The position numbers were made by a program, and so were the translations under genes. DNA of 64,000 nt from Myxococcales bacterium (lineage in GTDB: Bacteria; Myxococcota_A; Polyangia; Polyangiales; Ga0077539). Shown here one piece after another: positions 35,799-46,890 of this stretch (its first letter is position 1; every line of letters starts with the position of its first letter). The stretch is taken from contig JAEUKH010000012.1 of assembly GCA_016792845.1 (NCBI GenBank), forward strand, positions 43,764-107,763, in the 5' to 3' direction. The notes beneath the pieces are model-generated. The model was given only the letters and a program-made list of their open reading frames with translations, was not told the DNA's origin and did not search any database.

Positions 35799-36655
35799 CG
35801 CGCGGCCGAGGTGCGGCGGGCGCGGGCGAGACCGCGGCGGCCCATGAGCGTGAGTTCGAGCAAGAGGAGCCACGAGACGAGCGAGGCGACGGCCACGAGC
35901 GACGAGCCCATGAGGGCGCCGGTGGTGTCGATCGGAGGGCCCCCGAGCGCGCGACCGCGGAGGCCCAACGAGAGCGCGGTGGCCGCGATCACGGCGACGC
36001 TGGTGAGCATCGCGCCGCGGCCGAGGTGGGCGCAGAGCGCGAGGGCTACGGTGAGGGCCAAGACGAGGGCAGGGGTCGAGGCGCTCGGCGCCATCAGGGC
36101 CCACACCGCCGCGCCGCTCGTGAGGGCCGCGACGACGCCCCACCACGGGGGCCGCGCGACGGGCGTGCTGACGGCCTCGGCGGGCTCTCGCTGCGCGCGA
36201 TACGGGAGCCCCTGGGTCGGCTGGGCGAGGGCCTCGGCGTGCTTCGCGCCGCGCGCGGGCGCCACCCGTGCGAGGGCCGAATCGACCCAGGCGAGCAGGG
36301 CCAGCGAGAGACCAAACACCGGGACGAAGGCCACGAAGACCACGGGCATGCCGACGTCGGTGTTCCACCGGGCGAGGGTGCCCGGGGGGCCGCGGAGCCA
36401 GTCTGAGACGCCCAGGAGCCACACGAGCACGCAGTGCATGCCGAGGGCGCGCACGCACCACGCCGCCGCGGCGTTGTTCTCTCGGTCGTTGACCGCGCGA
36501 ATGTAGAGAAAGAGCCCCGCCGCGAAGAGCGGCGCCCAGGCCCCGAGAACGCAGCTCAGCTCCCACACGGCGAGGGTGCGCCCGAACCACATTCGGCACG
36601 AGAGCCAGCTCACCATCACCGCTGCGAGCCCGCCAAAGATCGCCAGAGGTCGCAT
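35795..36655 (-). CDS. polytopic membrane protein of unknown function
   Basis: This 286-residue protein has about seven to eight hydrophobic helices (for example AVWELSCVLGAWAPLFAAGL, MPVVFVAFVPVFGLSLALLA and MGSSLVAVASLVSWLLLLEL). A loop of about 50 charged/Pro residues in the middle contains AQPTQGLPYRAQREPAEA. No transport or enzyme motif is recognised. A TAGGCT -10-like hexamer is 9 nt before the ATG, so the transcript should be nearly leaderless. The 3' end overlaps tlyA by four bases tail to tail. Confidence 0.7.
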   Translation of the reverse strand: MRPLAIFGGLAAVMVSWLSCRMWFGRTLAVWELSCVLGAWAPLFAAGLFLYIRAVNDRENNAAAAWCVRALGMHCVLVWLLGVSDWLRGPPGTLARWNTDVGMPVVFVAFVPVFGLSLALLAWVDSALARVAPARGAKHAEALAQPTQGLPYRAQREPAEAVSTPVARPPWWGVVAALTSGAAVWALMAPSASTPALVLALTVALALCAHLGRGAMLTSVAVIAATALSLGLRGRALGGPPIDTTGALMGSSLVAVASLVSWLLLLELTLMGRRGLARARRTSAAR

Positions 36656-36799
36656 GATGCTCGGAGCCTAGCAAACCGGCCGTCGGGCCCCAACCCGCTC
36701 TCCGCGCGGCAGTGCCCTCGGTCAGCCGCGTCGGCGATCGCGCGCCGTGCAGAGAATTCGCACACGCCGCCGAGAGCTGCTAACGCGCCCGGTGTTGTG

Positions 36800-38026
36800 A
36801 TGCGAACGGTGCGGCGCTCGGGCATCCTCGTCGCAGCCCTGGCGGGCCTCCTGCCGAGCTGCCGTGAGGCCGTGGCGCGCCCGGGGTCGCACCCCGCTTC
36901 GGGCGCCGCCGCGAGCCCTGCGAGCCGTGACGCGTCGCGGTCTGATGCGCTCGCGACGGCGCGGGCCAGGGTGCTCGAGGTCGAGGCGCACCGCGGGGCG
37001 CCCCTCAGCGATCGCGAGGTCGAGGCCCTCGCCGCCGAAGGGCACGCCGACGCTTTCACCCTCGCGGCCCGGATGCTCATCGCACGATGGCAGCGCGATC
37101 GCGCCGCGCGCGACCTTCAACGCGGCGACGACTACCTCCAGGCCGCCATCGCCCTCGCGCCCGATGGCGCTGTCGGCTGCGACGCGCGCCAGAGGGCCAT
37201 GGCCCTCGCCCTCGACAGTCAGAGCGTGCGGAGCCTGCCGCGGCAACAGCGTGAGTACGCGTCGCGGTGTGGTGCGCTCCCGGCGGCGCTTGCGGGCCCC
37301 GTTTCGACGCCTCCGCCGCGCGTTGCGGCGGCCCCCTCGCGGCTCCCGGTGGGGCGCTATCGACGGGTGGTGATCGACCCAGGGCACGGCGGCTCTGACC
37401 CCGGCGCCATCGGCCCGGGAGGGCTCCGCGAGAGCGCGGTGACCCTCGACGTGGCGCGCCGCGTGGCCGAGCGCCTCGCGACCCGGTACGGCGTCCAGGT
37501 GGTGCTCACCCGCGACCGCGATGTGTACGTCGACCTCGAAGCGCGCGCGGCCCATGCCAACGAGGCAGGCGCTGACGCCTTCGTGTCGATTCACTGCAAC
37601 GCCGCGCGCAACCCCGACGCGCGGGGCATCTCGACCTTCGTGCTCCAACACGACGACGCGCGGGTGGCGGCGCGGGTGGTGGCGCGCGAGGGCGAGCTCA
37701 TCGACGTCGAGGGCGCCCGAGACACTTGGGATGTCACCCACATCCTGGCCGACCTCAGGCTCTCGCAGCACGGCCGAGACAGCCTCGGGCTCGCCCGCGA
37801 GGTGCAGGGCGCGATGCTCCACGACGCGCGGCTCCTCTACCCGCAGGTCGACGACATGGGGGTTCACCCCGCGCGCTTTCATGTGCTCGTGACCGCGCGA
37901 ATGCCCGCGGTGCTTGTCGAGCTCTCGTTCATCTCGCACGCCCTCGAAGAGCGCCGTCTCGGCGCCGAGGCGTACCGCGACGTGCTCGCCAGCGCGATCG
38001 CCCGGGCCCTCGCAGAGCACCGCTGA
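36800..38026 (+). CDS. N-acetylmuramoyl-L-alanine amidase (Amidase_3)
   Basis: This 408-residue exported protein has an N-terminal hydrophobic signal (MRTVRRSGILVAALAGLLPSC; the Cys could be a lipobox although Pro at -3 is unusual). A small helical domain of about 170 residues follows, then a zinc amidase domain. The zinc site is shown by VVIDPGHGGSDPGAIGPGGL (His), RESAVTLDVARRVAERL (Glu) and FVSIHCNAARN (His). The catalytic Glu is in MPAVLVELSFISHALEE. It cleaves the amide between muramic acid and the peptide stem, as AmiA/B/C do in cell separation. There is no LysM or SPOR domain; the helical N-domain is the odd part. A GTG lies three bases before the chosen ATG. Confidence 0.9.
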   Translation: MRTVRRSGILVAALAGLLPSCREAVARPGSHPASGAAASPASRDASRSDALATARARVLEVEAHRGAPLSDREVEALAAEGHADAFTLAARMLIARWQRDRAARDLQRGDDYLQAAIALAPDGAVGCDARQRAMALALDSQSVRSLPRQQREYASRCGALPAALAGPVSTPPPRVAAAPSRLPVGRYRRVVIDPGHGGSDPGAIGPGGLRESAVTLDVARRVAERLATRYGVQVVLTRDRDVYVDLEARAAHANEAGADAFVSIHCNAARNPDARGISTFVLQHDDARVAARVVAREGELIDVEGARDTWDVTHILADLRLSQHGRDSLGLAREVQGAMLHDARLLYPQVDDMGVHPARFHVLVTARMPAVLVELSFISHALEERRLGAEAYRDVLASAIARALAEHR

Positions 38027-38063
38027 CCCGCGGCGCCATCGGTCATAGTGTGGGCCGACACCG

Positions 38064-40787
38064 ATGCTGAAGCCGCGCCTCTCGAACGCCCCGAGCCAAC
38101 TCAAATCGCAGCTCACCGAGGCCCTCGCGCCGCTGCGGTCCGAGGCCCTCGCCCACCGCGGCGGCACGGCCCTCGCGCGGCGCATCGCGGCGGTCTACGA
38201 TCGCGCCGTGGTCGCCGAGGTGGCGCCCGCGCTCGACGCCTGGCGGGCCGACGGAGGGCGCGGCGAGGTGGCCCTCGTGGCCGTGGGCGGATACGGTCGC
38301 AGCACCCTCGGGTTCGGCTCCGACCTCGACCTGGTGGTGCTCTGCGATGCGCGCGCGGCCGCGCACGCCGAGGCCCTCTCCGAGCGGCTCCTCTACCCGC
38401 TGTGGGACGCCGGGGTCGCCGTCGGGCACAAGCTCGCCACCGTCGACGAGCTCGTCGCCTTGGCCCGCGACGACCTGCGCACGGCCACGATGATGCTCGA
38501 CGCGCGCTACCTCGCGGGCGACGCCGCGCTCGCCGAACGGGCCCTCGGGCGCGGGCTACGGTGGGCTTTCGACGGCGATCTCGGCCGCTTCATCGACGCC
38601 CTACAACACGAGATGACCGAGCGCCACGATCGCTTCGGCACGACGGTGTACCTCCTCGAACCCGACCTCAAACAAGGGCGCGGCGGGCTGCGCGACCTCG
38701 ACATCGCGCGGTGGGCGCTGCACGCCCGATTTCACACCCCTGGCTTCGCTGACGCCTTGCGCGCGGGGGCGCTCTCTGAGGCCGAGCGGAGGGCCCTGGT
38801 CGAGGCGACCGAGTGCGCCTGGGCGATGCGCCTGGTCTTGCACGCGGGCCGCATGCGGCGCGTCGATCGGCTGACCTTCGACGCCCAGGCCGAGCTCGTC
38901 GCGGGCACCCTCGACCCCGCGCTCGAGCCCGACACCGAGGCCCACGGGGCGGCCCTCTCGGCGGCCATCGAGCAGGCCCTCTCGCGATGGTATCGACACG
39001 CCCGCGAGGCCTCGACGGTGATCGAACAGCTCTTGCCGCGGTGCCGACCCGGGAGAGGGAGCGAGTTTCCGCATTTGCATCGCGCGGTGAGCCTCGGGCC
39101 CAATGTGCTTCGCTTCGACGGCGCCGCGTGTCTCGCCGCGGCCGACACCCTCGCGCGCGACCCCGTGGCGGCGCTGCGGCTCGTCGAAGTGGCCCTCGCG
39201 ACGGGCCTCACGCTCGGCGCGAGCTCCCGCGCCAGCATCGTCGCGGCGAGCCTCGACCCGCGGTGGTGCGAGGCCCTGAGGCGCGACCCCGCCGCGGGGC
39301 CGAGCTTCCTGCGCCTCTTGACGCACTCGGGGCGCGCGGTGCTGCGACGCCCGCCCTCGCGGCCCATTTCGAGCACCCCCGACAACCGCGAGAGCGTGAT
39401 GGCCGAGCTCCACGACCTGGGGCTCTTGCTCGCGATGGTGCCCGAGTTCTCGGCCGTCACCGCGAAGGTTCAGCACGACGTCTACCATGTGTACACCGTC
39501 GATGTTCACTCGGTCGCGGCGCTCGATCGCCTCCACGCCATCGGTCGCGCCGAGATGCCCGAGCCCTTCGCGCTGGCCACGGCGCTCTTGCCCGACACCG
39601 ACCGACGCGACGTGCTCTGCCTCGCCACGCTCTTGCACGACATCGGCAAGAATCACGGGCGCGCCCACGCCGTGGTGGGGGCCGAGCTCGCCCCAGCCAT
39701 CGCGCTGCGCCTCGGACTCGGCGCCGACGACGCCGCCACGGTGGCCTGGCTCGTGGCCGACCACCTCACGCTGTATCACCTCGCCACCCGGCGCGACGCG
39801 TCTGACCCGGTGACCCTCAAGCAGCTCGAAGGCGCCACCGGCGGCGACCCGTGGAGGCTCCGTGCGCTCTACCTCCTCACCGTCGCCGACCTCTCGACCA
39901 CCTCGCCGACGGCCCTCAACGCGTGGAAGTCTCGCATGCTCGAAGACCTCTATCTTCAGGCCGACCGCGCGCACCGCGGGGCGCCCCCCGAGACCCGCCG
40001 CGAGGCCCTCGTGGCCCAGGCCCTCGGCGCCACCCATGACCCCGCCGAGGCCGTCCTTGTGGGGCGCTTCGTGGCCGCGATGCCCGCGCGGTACCTCCGG
40101 GCCACCGCGCCCGAGGCGGTGCGCCGGCATGCAGGCCTGTGGGCCGCCCTGAGGCCCGAAGGAGACCTCTCGCTGCGGCTGTTGCAGGGCCGCGGGGTCG
40201 ACGCCCTGGTCGAAGTGGTGGTGCGTGCCCCCGACCGCCGCGGGCTCCTCGCGACCATCGCGGGGCTGCTCTTTGCACACCGGCTCGACGTTCAAGGGGC
40301 CGAGATCCACGGGCGCGCGGGCGAGGTGTTTGACGTCTTTGTGGCGCGGCTGCCCGACGCCTGCGACGACCCTCGGGCCCGCGCCGCCCTGGCCGAGCGG
40401 CTGCGCGCGCAGTTCGCGCAGTGCCTCGACGGCGCACTCGACGTCGACGCGTTGGTGCGCGCGCGGCGTCGCGCGCCGGGCTTCGTGCGCCCAGAGCCCA
40501 CGGTGCGGGTCGAGCTGAAGAGCTCTCGCGAGGCCAGCGATGAGGCCACGGTGTTCGAGGTCTTCGGCCCCGATCGACCGGGATTTCTCTATGCCGTGGC
40601 GCGCAGCATCACCGAGGCCGGGGTCGAAATCAGGGTCGCCAAGGTGAACACCGAAGGGCGACGCGCCGCCGACGTGTTCTACGGGGTCAACTCCGAGGGA
40701 GAAAAACTCACTCTGGCGCATGAAGCCCAGGTGCGGGCCGCCATCGAAGCGGGGCTCGACGCGCTGCTTCGCGCGGCGGTGATGTGA
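38064..40787 (+). CDS. glnD: bifunctional PII uridylyltransferase / uridylyl-removing enzyme
   Basis: This 907-residue enzyme has the full GlnD order. The nucleotidyltransferase domain has VGGYGRSTLGFGSDLDLVVL (G-S-D-L-D at residues 85-89). A GlnE-like helical linker follows, then the HD phosphohydrolase domain with LLHDIGKNHGRAH (about residue 525). Two C-terminal ACT domains (VRAPDRRGLLATIAGLLF and FGPDRPGFLYAVARSITEAG) bind glutamine. It uridylylates PII when glutamine is low and removes UMP when it is high, controlling GlnB/GlnK and nitrogen assimilation. PII and glutamine synthetase genes are not in the window. A CATAGT hexamer 14 nt before the ATG is the probable -10 site. Confidence 0.95.
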   Translation: MLKPRLSNAPSQLKSQLTEALAPLRSEALAHRGGTALARRIAAVYDRAVVAEVAPALDAWRADGGRGEVALVAVGGYGRSTLGFGSDLDLVVLCDARAAAHAEALSERLLYPLWDAGVAVGHKLATVDELVALARDDLRTATMMLDARYLAGDAALAERALGRGLRWAFDGDLGRFIDALQHEMTERHDRFGTTVYLLEPDLKQGRGGLRDLDIARWALHARFHTPGFADALRAGALSEAERRALVEATECAWAMRLVLHAGRMRRVDRLTFDAQAELVAGTLDPALEPDTEAHGAALSAAIEQALSRWYRHAREASTVIEQLLPRCRPGRGSEFPHLHRAVSLGPNVLRFDGAACLAAADTLARDPVAALRLVEVALATGLTLGASSRASIVAASLDPRWCEALRRDPAAGPSFLRLLTHSGRAVLRRPPSRPISSTPDNRESVMAELHDLGLLLAMVPEFSAVTAKVQHDVYHVYTVDVHSVAALDRLHAIGRAEMPEPFALATALLPDTDRRDVLCLATLLHDIGKNHGRAHAVVGAELAPAIALRLGLGADDAATVAWLVADHLTLYHLATRRDASDPVTLKQLEGATGGDPWRLRALYLLTVADLSTTSPTALNAWKSRMLEDLYLQADRAHRGAPPETRREALVAQALGATHDPAEAVLVGRFVAAMPARYLRATAPEAVRRHAGLWAALRPEGDLSLRLLQGRGVDALVEVVVRAPDRRGLLATIAGLLFAHRLDVQGAEIHGRAGEVFDVFVARLPDACDDPRARAALAERLRAQFAQCLDGALDVDALVRARRRAPGFVRPEPTVRVELKSSREASDEATVFEVFGPDRPGFLYAVARSITEAGVEIRVAKVNTEGRRAADVFYGVNSEGEKLTLAHEAQVRAAIEAGLDALLRAAVM

Positions 40788-40847
40788 CAGGCTTGTAAGC
40801 GCCCTGCGGACGCGCTACCCCTTTGTACGGTACCGGGCCAAGCCTGT
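40787..40847. other. nested inverted repeats upstream of kinase gene
   Basis: ACAGGCTTG (40787-40795) is repeated inverted as CAAGCCTGT (40839-40847). Inside, AGCGC and GCGCT (40798-40802, 40812-40816) form a smaller hairpin. The element begins at the glnD stop codon and ends 31 nt before the next ATG. It could be a terminator for glnD, a leader structure or an operator. Confidence 0.45.
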
Positions 40848-40877
40848 AGGGTGTGGCGCGGTCAGAGTATCTCGTCG

Positions 40878-42854
<1,977 letters not shown>

Positions 42855-42938
42855 GACGAAGCGCGCAGGCGAGGGGGCTCTTCGCTTGCCTCGGGGGGGC
42901 ATCTTGACTAGCCTCCGCGCGTTTTGAAGGCGCGTGAT

Positions 42939-44300
42939 GTGAAAGCGTGGCTCGGCGCGTTGGCGCTGTCGGCCGCGGTGACGGGGTGTCCGTCGAATGA
43001 TGGCCAAGACCCTCCGAACGACCAGTTTTACCGGCCGATCGCTGCGGCGATCGGGGGCGACGGCAACTGGCTCTTCGTGGCCAACTCGAACTTCGACCTT
43101 CGCTACAACGGCGGCACCGTGGTGGCGGTCGACCTCGCGCGGGTGCGGGCCCGGGCGGTCGAAGCGGCGGCGGGGCAGCCGGGCAACAACTGCCGCCCTG
43201 ACGCGACCCGGAGCGGCGCGGTGGTGTGCCCGTCGGGTGATTTCATCCGCGCTGAGGTGACCCGCAAGATCAACCCCTTCGCGGTCGACCTCGCGTACGC
43301 GCAGTACCCGAATCATCAGCGGCTCTACGTGGTGGTGCGCGGCGACGGCTCGCTCACCTGGTTCGACGTCGACAACGCGGGCTCGCTCAACTGCGGCGCC
43401 TCGGCGGCCGGGGGCGCGTGCGATGACGCGCACCGGGTGGGCGTCGACCCGGCCCAAAGCCCTGCGGGGGTGCGGTTGCCGCCCGACCCGTCGGCCCTCG
43501 CCGTCGACCCGGCCCGGGGCTGGGTGGTGGTCACGCATCAGAACGTCGACCCGAACCTCGCGCGGGCCTCGCTCTTTCGTGACACGGCGGCGCTCGCGGG
43601 GGCCACGGCGAGCGCGCGGCCGGTGATGCTCAACACCGTGGGCAACCTCGCGCTCGGCCTCTCGGGGGTCGCGCTCTTGCCCCGCGGCGACGCCAGCGAC
43701 CCCACCCGCAGCACCTTTGTCAGCACCTCGCGGGCCGCGGCGACGCTCACGTTCTTGCAGGCGTACCCGGGCAACGCAGCGCTCGCCGACGGGCAGCCCT
43801 TTCTCTACCAGAGCGCGGCGGTGCCGCTGGTGGGGCTCTCGACCGGGGCCAACAACCGCAGCGTCGCGTTCGACCCGACCCCGGGCGCGAACCGCGCGTT
43901 CGTCGTGAGCCGCGCGCCCGAGGCGCTCTTGGTGGTGCGCCTCGACCCGGCCAACCCGACCCAGGTGGTGATCAACGACGCGATCCCCATCCCCGCGGGG
44001 CCCTCGCGGCTCACCGTCGAGCGCGACACGAGCTCAGGCCGGACGCTGGTCTACGTGGCCTCGTACGACGCCCGCAGGCTCTCGGTGGTCGACCCCGACG
44101 CGCACCGCGTGATCGCGCAGGAGTTCACCAACCGCGGCCCCCACACGGTGCTCCGAGACCCTCGCGCGCCGTTCTTGTATGTACTTGATTTTCTTGATGA
44201 TTCGCTCGAAGTGATCGACCTCCGACCCACGGTCGACGGGGGCGCGGCGAACGTCAACTATCTGCACCGGGTGCTTACCCTCGGGGCGTCGGCGCGGTGA
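42939..44300 (+). CDS. beta-propeller-like surface lipoprotein
   Basis: This 453-residue protein (GTG start preceded by GAAGG at 8 nt) has a lipobox AVTGC and a mature domain of repeated beta-strand units typical of a YVTN/NHL-type propeller: ANSNFDLRYNGGTVVAVDLA, RLYVVVRGDGSLTWFDVDNA, TLVYVASYDARRLSVVDPDA and FLYVLDFLDDSLEVIDLRPT. Several cysteines are probably disulfide-bonded. A TAGCCT -10-like site lies at 42909. Its TGA overlaps the GTG of the next gene, so the two lipoproteins are made together. Propellers of this kind bind proteins or sugars; no catalytic residues can be assigned. Confidence 0.75.
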   Translation: MKAWLGALALSAAVTGCPSNDGQDPPNDQFYRPIAAAIGGDGNWLFVANSNFDLRYNGGTVVAVDLARVRARAVEAAAGQPGNNCRPDATRSGAVVCPSGDFIRAEVTRKINPFAVDLAYAQYPNHQRLYVVVRGDGSLTWFDVDNAGSLNCGASAAGGACDDAHRVGVDPAQSPAGVRLPPDPSALAVDPARGWVVVTHQNVDPNLARASLFRDTAALAGATASARPVMLNTVGNLALGLSGVALLPRGDASDPTRSTFVSTSRAAATLTFLQAYPGNAALADGQPFLYQSAAVPLVGLSTGANNRSVAFDPTPGANRAFVVSRAPEALLVVRLDPANPTQVVINDAIPIPAGPSRLTVERDTSSGRTLVYVASYDARRLSVVDPDAHRVIAQEFTNRGPHTVLRDPRAPFLYVLDFLDDSLEVIDLRPTVDGGAANVNYLHRVLTLGASAR

Positions 44301-46816
44301 TCATGGCAGCGCAGTTTTGGACTTCGGGTGTGCGTTCGAGGCTCTCGCTCGGTGCGATGGCGGTGTCGCTGGTCGGCGGGGCGTGCAGCTCGAACTCGGT
44401 GCTGAGCAACACCAACAATTTTTCTCGGGCGAGCGACGTCGCGTTTGTGTGCGTCAACGTGCCCGACGGGGCGGGGCTGCCCTTGTCAGAGTGCGGGCTG
44501 AACGCGAGCGACAACAGCCCCACGGGCGACCCGAACCATCACCTTCACGCCCTCGTCACGCAGTCTGAGCGCGGCGAGGTCGCGGTGGTCGACCTCGCGG
44601 CCACCTCGGGCGTGGCGCTGGTTGACAACAGCCCCGGGGTGCCGGGCTTCAATTTTCTGCCCGTGAGCCCGTCGCCGACGGCCTTGGTGGTAGACGTCCG
44701 CGGCGCGGGGCCGAGCCAGGTCTGGGTGGCCAGCGCGACGCGCAATCACATCCAGCGGGTCGATGTGCGGGCCCTCCGGCGCGACCCGCGGGCGGCTCAG
44801 GCCGACCTCCCGACGGTGGCGCCGTTGGCCCTTCCTGGGGCGCCCACCGACCTGGCCCTCGACACCCTCTCAGACGGCCGCGTGGTGCTCTACGCCGCGC
44901 TGCCTGACCGTGGCACTGTGGTGACCGTCGACGTGACCGACCCGACCGCGCCGCGCCTGCAAGAGACCCGCGCGCTGAGCGCCGGGGCGGGCGACGCGGG
45001 CCTCGGTGATGGCGGCGCGGCCGACGCGGGCCGTGGGGCTGCGCGCCCGGTTGCCCTCGCGGTCGACGGCCGCAGCCATCGGCTCTACGTCGCCGACGAG
45101 GCGAGCACCCTCGTGCATGTGATCGAGGGCGGCGGGGCCACCCTGCGGAGCCCCATCGACCTCGGGTTTCGCACCCGCTCGTTGGCCCTCTCGGGGTGGG
45201 TCCGCGCGCGGGCGAGCTGCACCGACGCGGCGGCCGACGCCGACCACTGCGCGCGGGCGCGGTACCTCTACGCGGTGGCGGCCGAAGACGGCGCGCTCTA
45301 CGCGTGGGATCTCGTGCGCGGCGCGCGGGTCCGGGCCAACCTCCTGCCCCAGCCCAACGCGCGCTCCCGTCGGCTGAACCCCGCGTTTGATGAGAACCGC
45401 GTGGCCCTGCCCGCGCCCGCCACCGCGGTGACCGCCCTCAACACCAGCGACTACGTCGAGACCGCCGATCCGAACGACCCCGAAGGCGTGGTGATCCAAG
45501 CGAACGCGCCCTGCGAGACGGGCCCCTGCGCGGGCGCGGTCACCCCGGCGCCCTCTGCGCTGCGCGGGGTCTTCATGGCGGTGACCTTGCGCAACGGCGA
45601 CATCACCTTCGTCGACCTCGACGATTACGACGCCGCGTGCCGCGAGGCCTCGTGTTCGAGCGGCCAGGCGGCCTACCGCTTCGTGCGTCACGCGCCGCGC
45701 GCCCTCGCGACCCTCACCGACCCGCCGCGGTTGACGGCCCAGCCCGCGGTGACGGGCATCATCCGCGGCACCGAGCGCACGCCGATCACCGACACGGCCT
45801 CGATCCCGAGCTTCGCGTGTACGGCCTCGCGTGCCTACAACGCGCCGACGGGGTGTTCGACGGCGAACAACTTTGGGGTCGAGCTCACCCGGCGCGAAGA
45901 CCTCGCGCAGTCGGCCTCGGTGCCCGACCCGTACATCGCCCGCAACGAGTCGTGGGGCTTCACCTACGAGGGCGTCTTGCCGGGGCTCGATCAGGCCGGC
46001 GGGGCCCTCTCGGTCGACGGTTCGGCGCTGCGCCTCGATCTGCCCGGGGCGGCCTTCTGCACCCGCGGCACCTTGGCCACCGCCGCGGCTCGCGACCTCG
46101 TGGTGCTGGTGAGCGATCCGGTGCCGCAGGCGGGCGACGCCGAGCTCTGCCGCGGGGTGTTCGGGAGCGGCGCCTCGGCCTCGAACCGCGATTTCGAGAT
46201 CGACCGCGCGTACGAAGATCGGCTCGTGCTGCGGGGCTCCCAAGACGCGACGCCCGAGCTCGTGGCGCGGTGCTTCCCGCAGGCGACACGGTTTCAGGTG
46301 AGGGCCGGGGGGCAGTGGCTCGTGCTCGGGTCTCGGGCGGGCTTTGTGCACGGGGTGCGCGCCAACGCCAGCACCCGCGAGTGCGAGCTCGACCCCGCGC
46401 GACAGGCCGAGACCGAGCGCCTCGCGGGGGGCTGCCTCGTCGACCGGGTGCCCGTGGCCATGCGCGCGCCGCTCTGCCCCACGGGCCGGGCCTGCACCGG
46501 GAGCCTCAACGACGAAGGCACCGCCCTCGCGACCCTCGCGCCGGTGTTCGCCAACCCGTACTTCTGCACGCAGCTCTTCCCCGCGGTGCGTCGCGGCACC
46601 GACGGGCGCTTCAGCGCCGTGCCCACGGCCCGCGAGACCCAGATGACCCTCGCCGTCACCGGCGCGTACGAGCCCTACGCCACCGACGTGGGCAACTTCC
46701 CCGTCAACGTGCGCTGGGTGCCTGCGATCAGCAGGCTCTACGTCGTCGACACACAAAACGCGGGCTTGCTTGAGTTTCGGCTGAGCCCGCTCACCCGCGG
46801 CCGTCAATTCAACTGA
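44297..46816 (+). CDS. large beta-propeller-like surface lipoprotein
   Basis: This 839-residue lipoprotein has a signal sequence and lipobox VGGAC. The N-terminal half carries YVTN-like repeat units (GEVAVVDLAATSGVALVDNS, SQVWVASATRNHIQRVDVRA, HRLYVADEASTLVHVIEGGG, RARYLYAVAAEDGALYAWDL). A Cys-rich second half (for example CETGPCAG, CREASCSSGQ, CPTGRACTGS) ends with another propeller-type blade (SRLYVVDTQNAGLLEFRLSP). The GTG at 44297 overlaps the preceding stop; an ATG two codons later (44303) is the alternative. It is coupled to the smaller propeller lipoprotein, suggesting the two work as a complex on the outer membrane. Specific function unknown. Confidence 0.75.
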   Translation: MIMAAQFWTSGVRSRLSLGAMAVSLVGGACSSNSVLSNTNNFSRASDVAFVCVNVPDGAGLPLSECGLNASDNSPTGDPNHHLHALVTQSERGEVAVVDLAATSGVALVDNSPGVPGFNFLPVSPSPTALVVDVRGAGPSQVWVASATRNHIQRVDVRALRRDPRAAQADLPTVAPLALPGAPTDLALDTLSDGRVVLYAALPDRGTVVTVDVTDPTAPRLQETRALSAGAGDAGLGDGGAADAGRGAARPVALAVDGRSHRLYVADEASTLVHVIEGGGATLRSPIDLGFRTRSLALSGWVRARASCTDAAADADHCARARYLYAVAAEDGALYAWDLVRGARVRANLLPQPNARSRRLNPAFDENRVALPAPATAVTALNTSDYVETADPNDPEGVVIQANAPCETGPCAGAVTPAPSALRGVFMAVTLRNGDITFVDLDDYDAACREASCSSGQAAYRFVRHAPRALATLTDPPRLTAQPAVTGIIRGTERTPITDTASIPSFACTASRAYNAPTGCSTANNFGVELTRREDLAQSASVPDPYIARNESWGFTYEGVLPGLDQAGGALSVDGSALRLDLPGAAFCTRGTLATAAARDLVVLVSDPVPQAGDAELCRGVFGSGASASNRDFEIDRAYEDRLVLRGSQDATPELVARCFPQATRFQVRAGGQWLVLGSRAGFVHGVRANASTRECELDPARQAETERLAGGCLVDRVPVAMRAPLCPTGRACTGSLNDEGTALATLAPVFANPYFCTQLFPAVRRGTDGRFSAVPTARETQMTLAVTGAYEPYATDVGNFPVNVRWVPAISRLYVVDTQNAGLLEFRLSPLTRGRQFN

Positions 46817-46827
46817 CAGAGAATGTC

Positions 46828-46841
46828 ACAGCCCGGGCTGT
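46828..46841. other. 14-bp perfect palindrome upstream of mutS
   Basis: ACAGCCCGGGCTGT lies 12 bp after the lipoprotein stop and 49 bp before the mutS ATG. A second inverted repeat TGACA-N5-TGTCA (46814-46828) touches it. It could be an operator or the foot of a terminator; no T-run follows. Confidence 0.35.
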
Positions 46842-46890
46842 CGCTTCGTTGCGATGGCCCTCCGGGCTCTGCTACGGGCCAGTGACTGAG

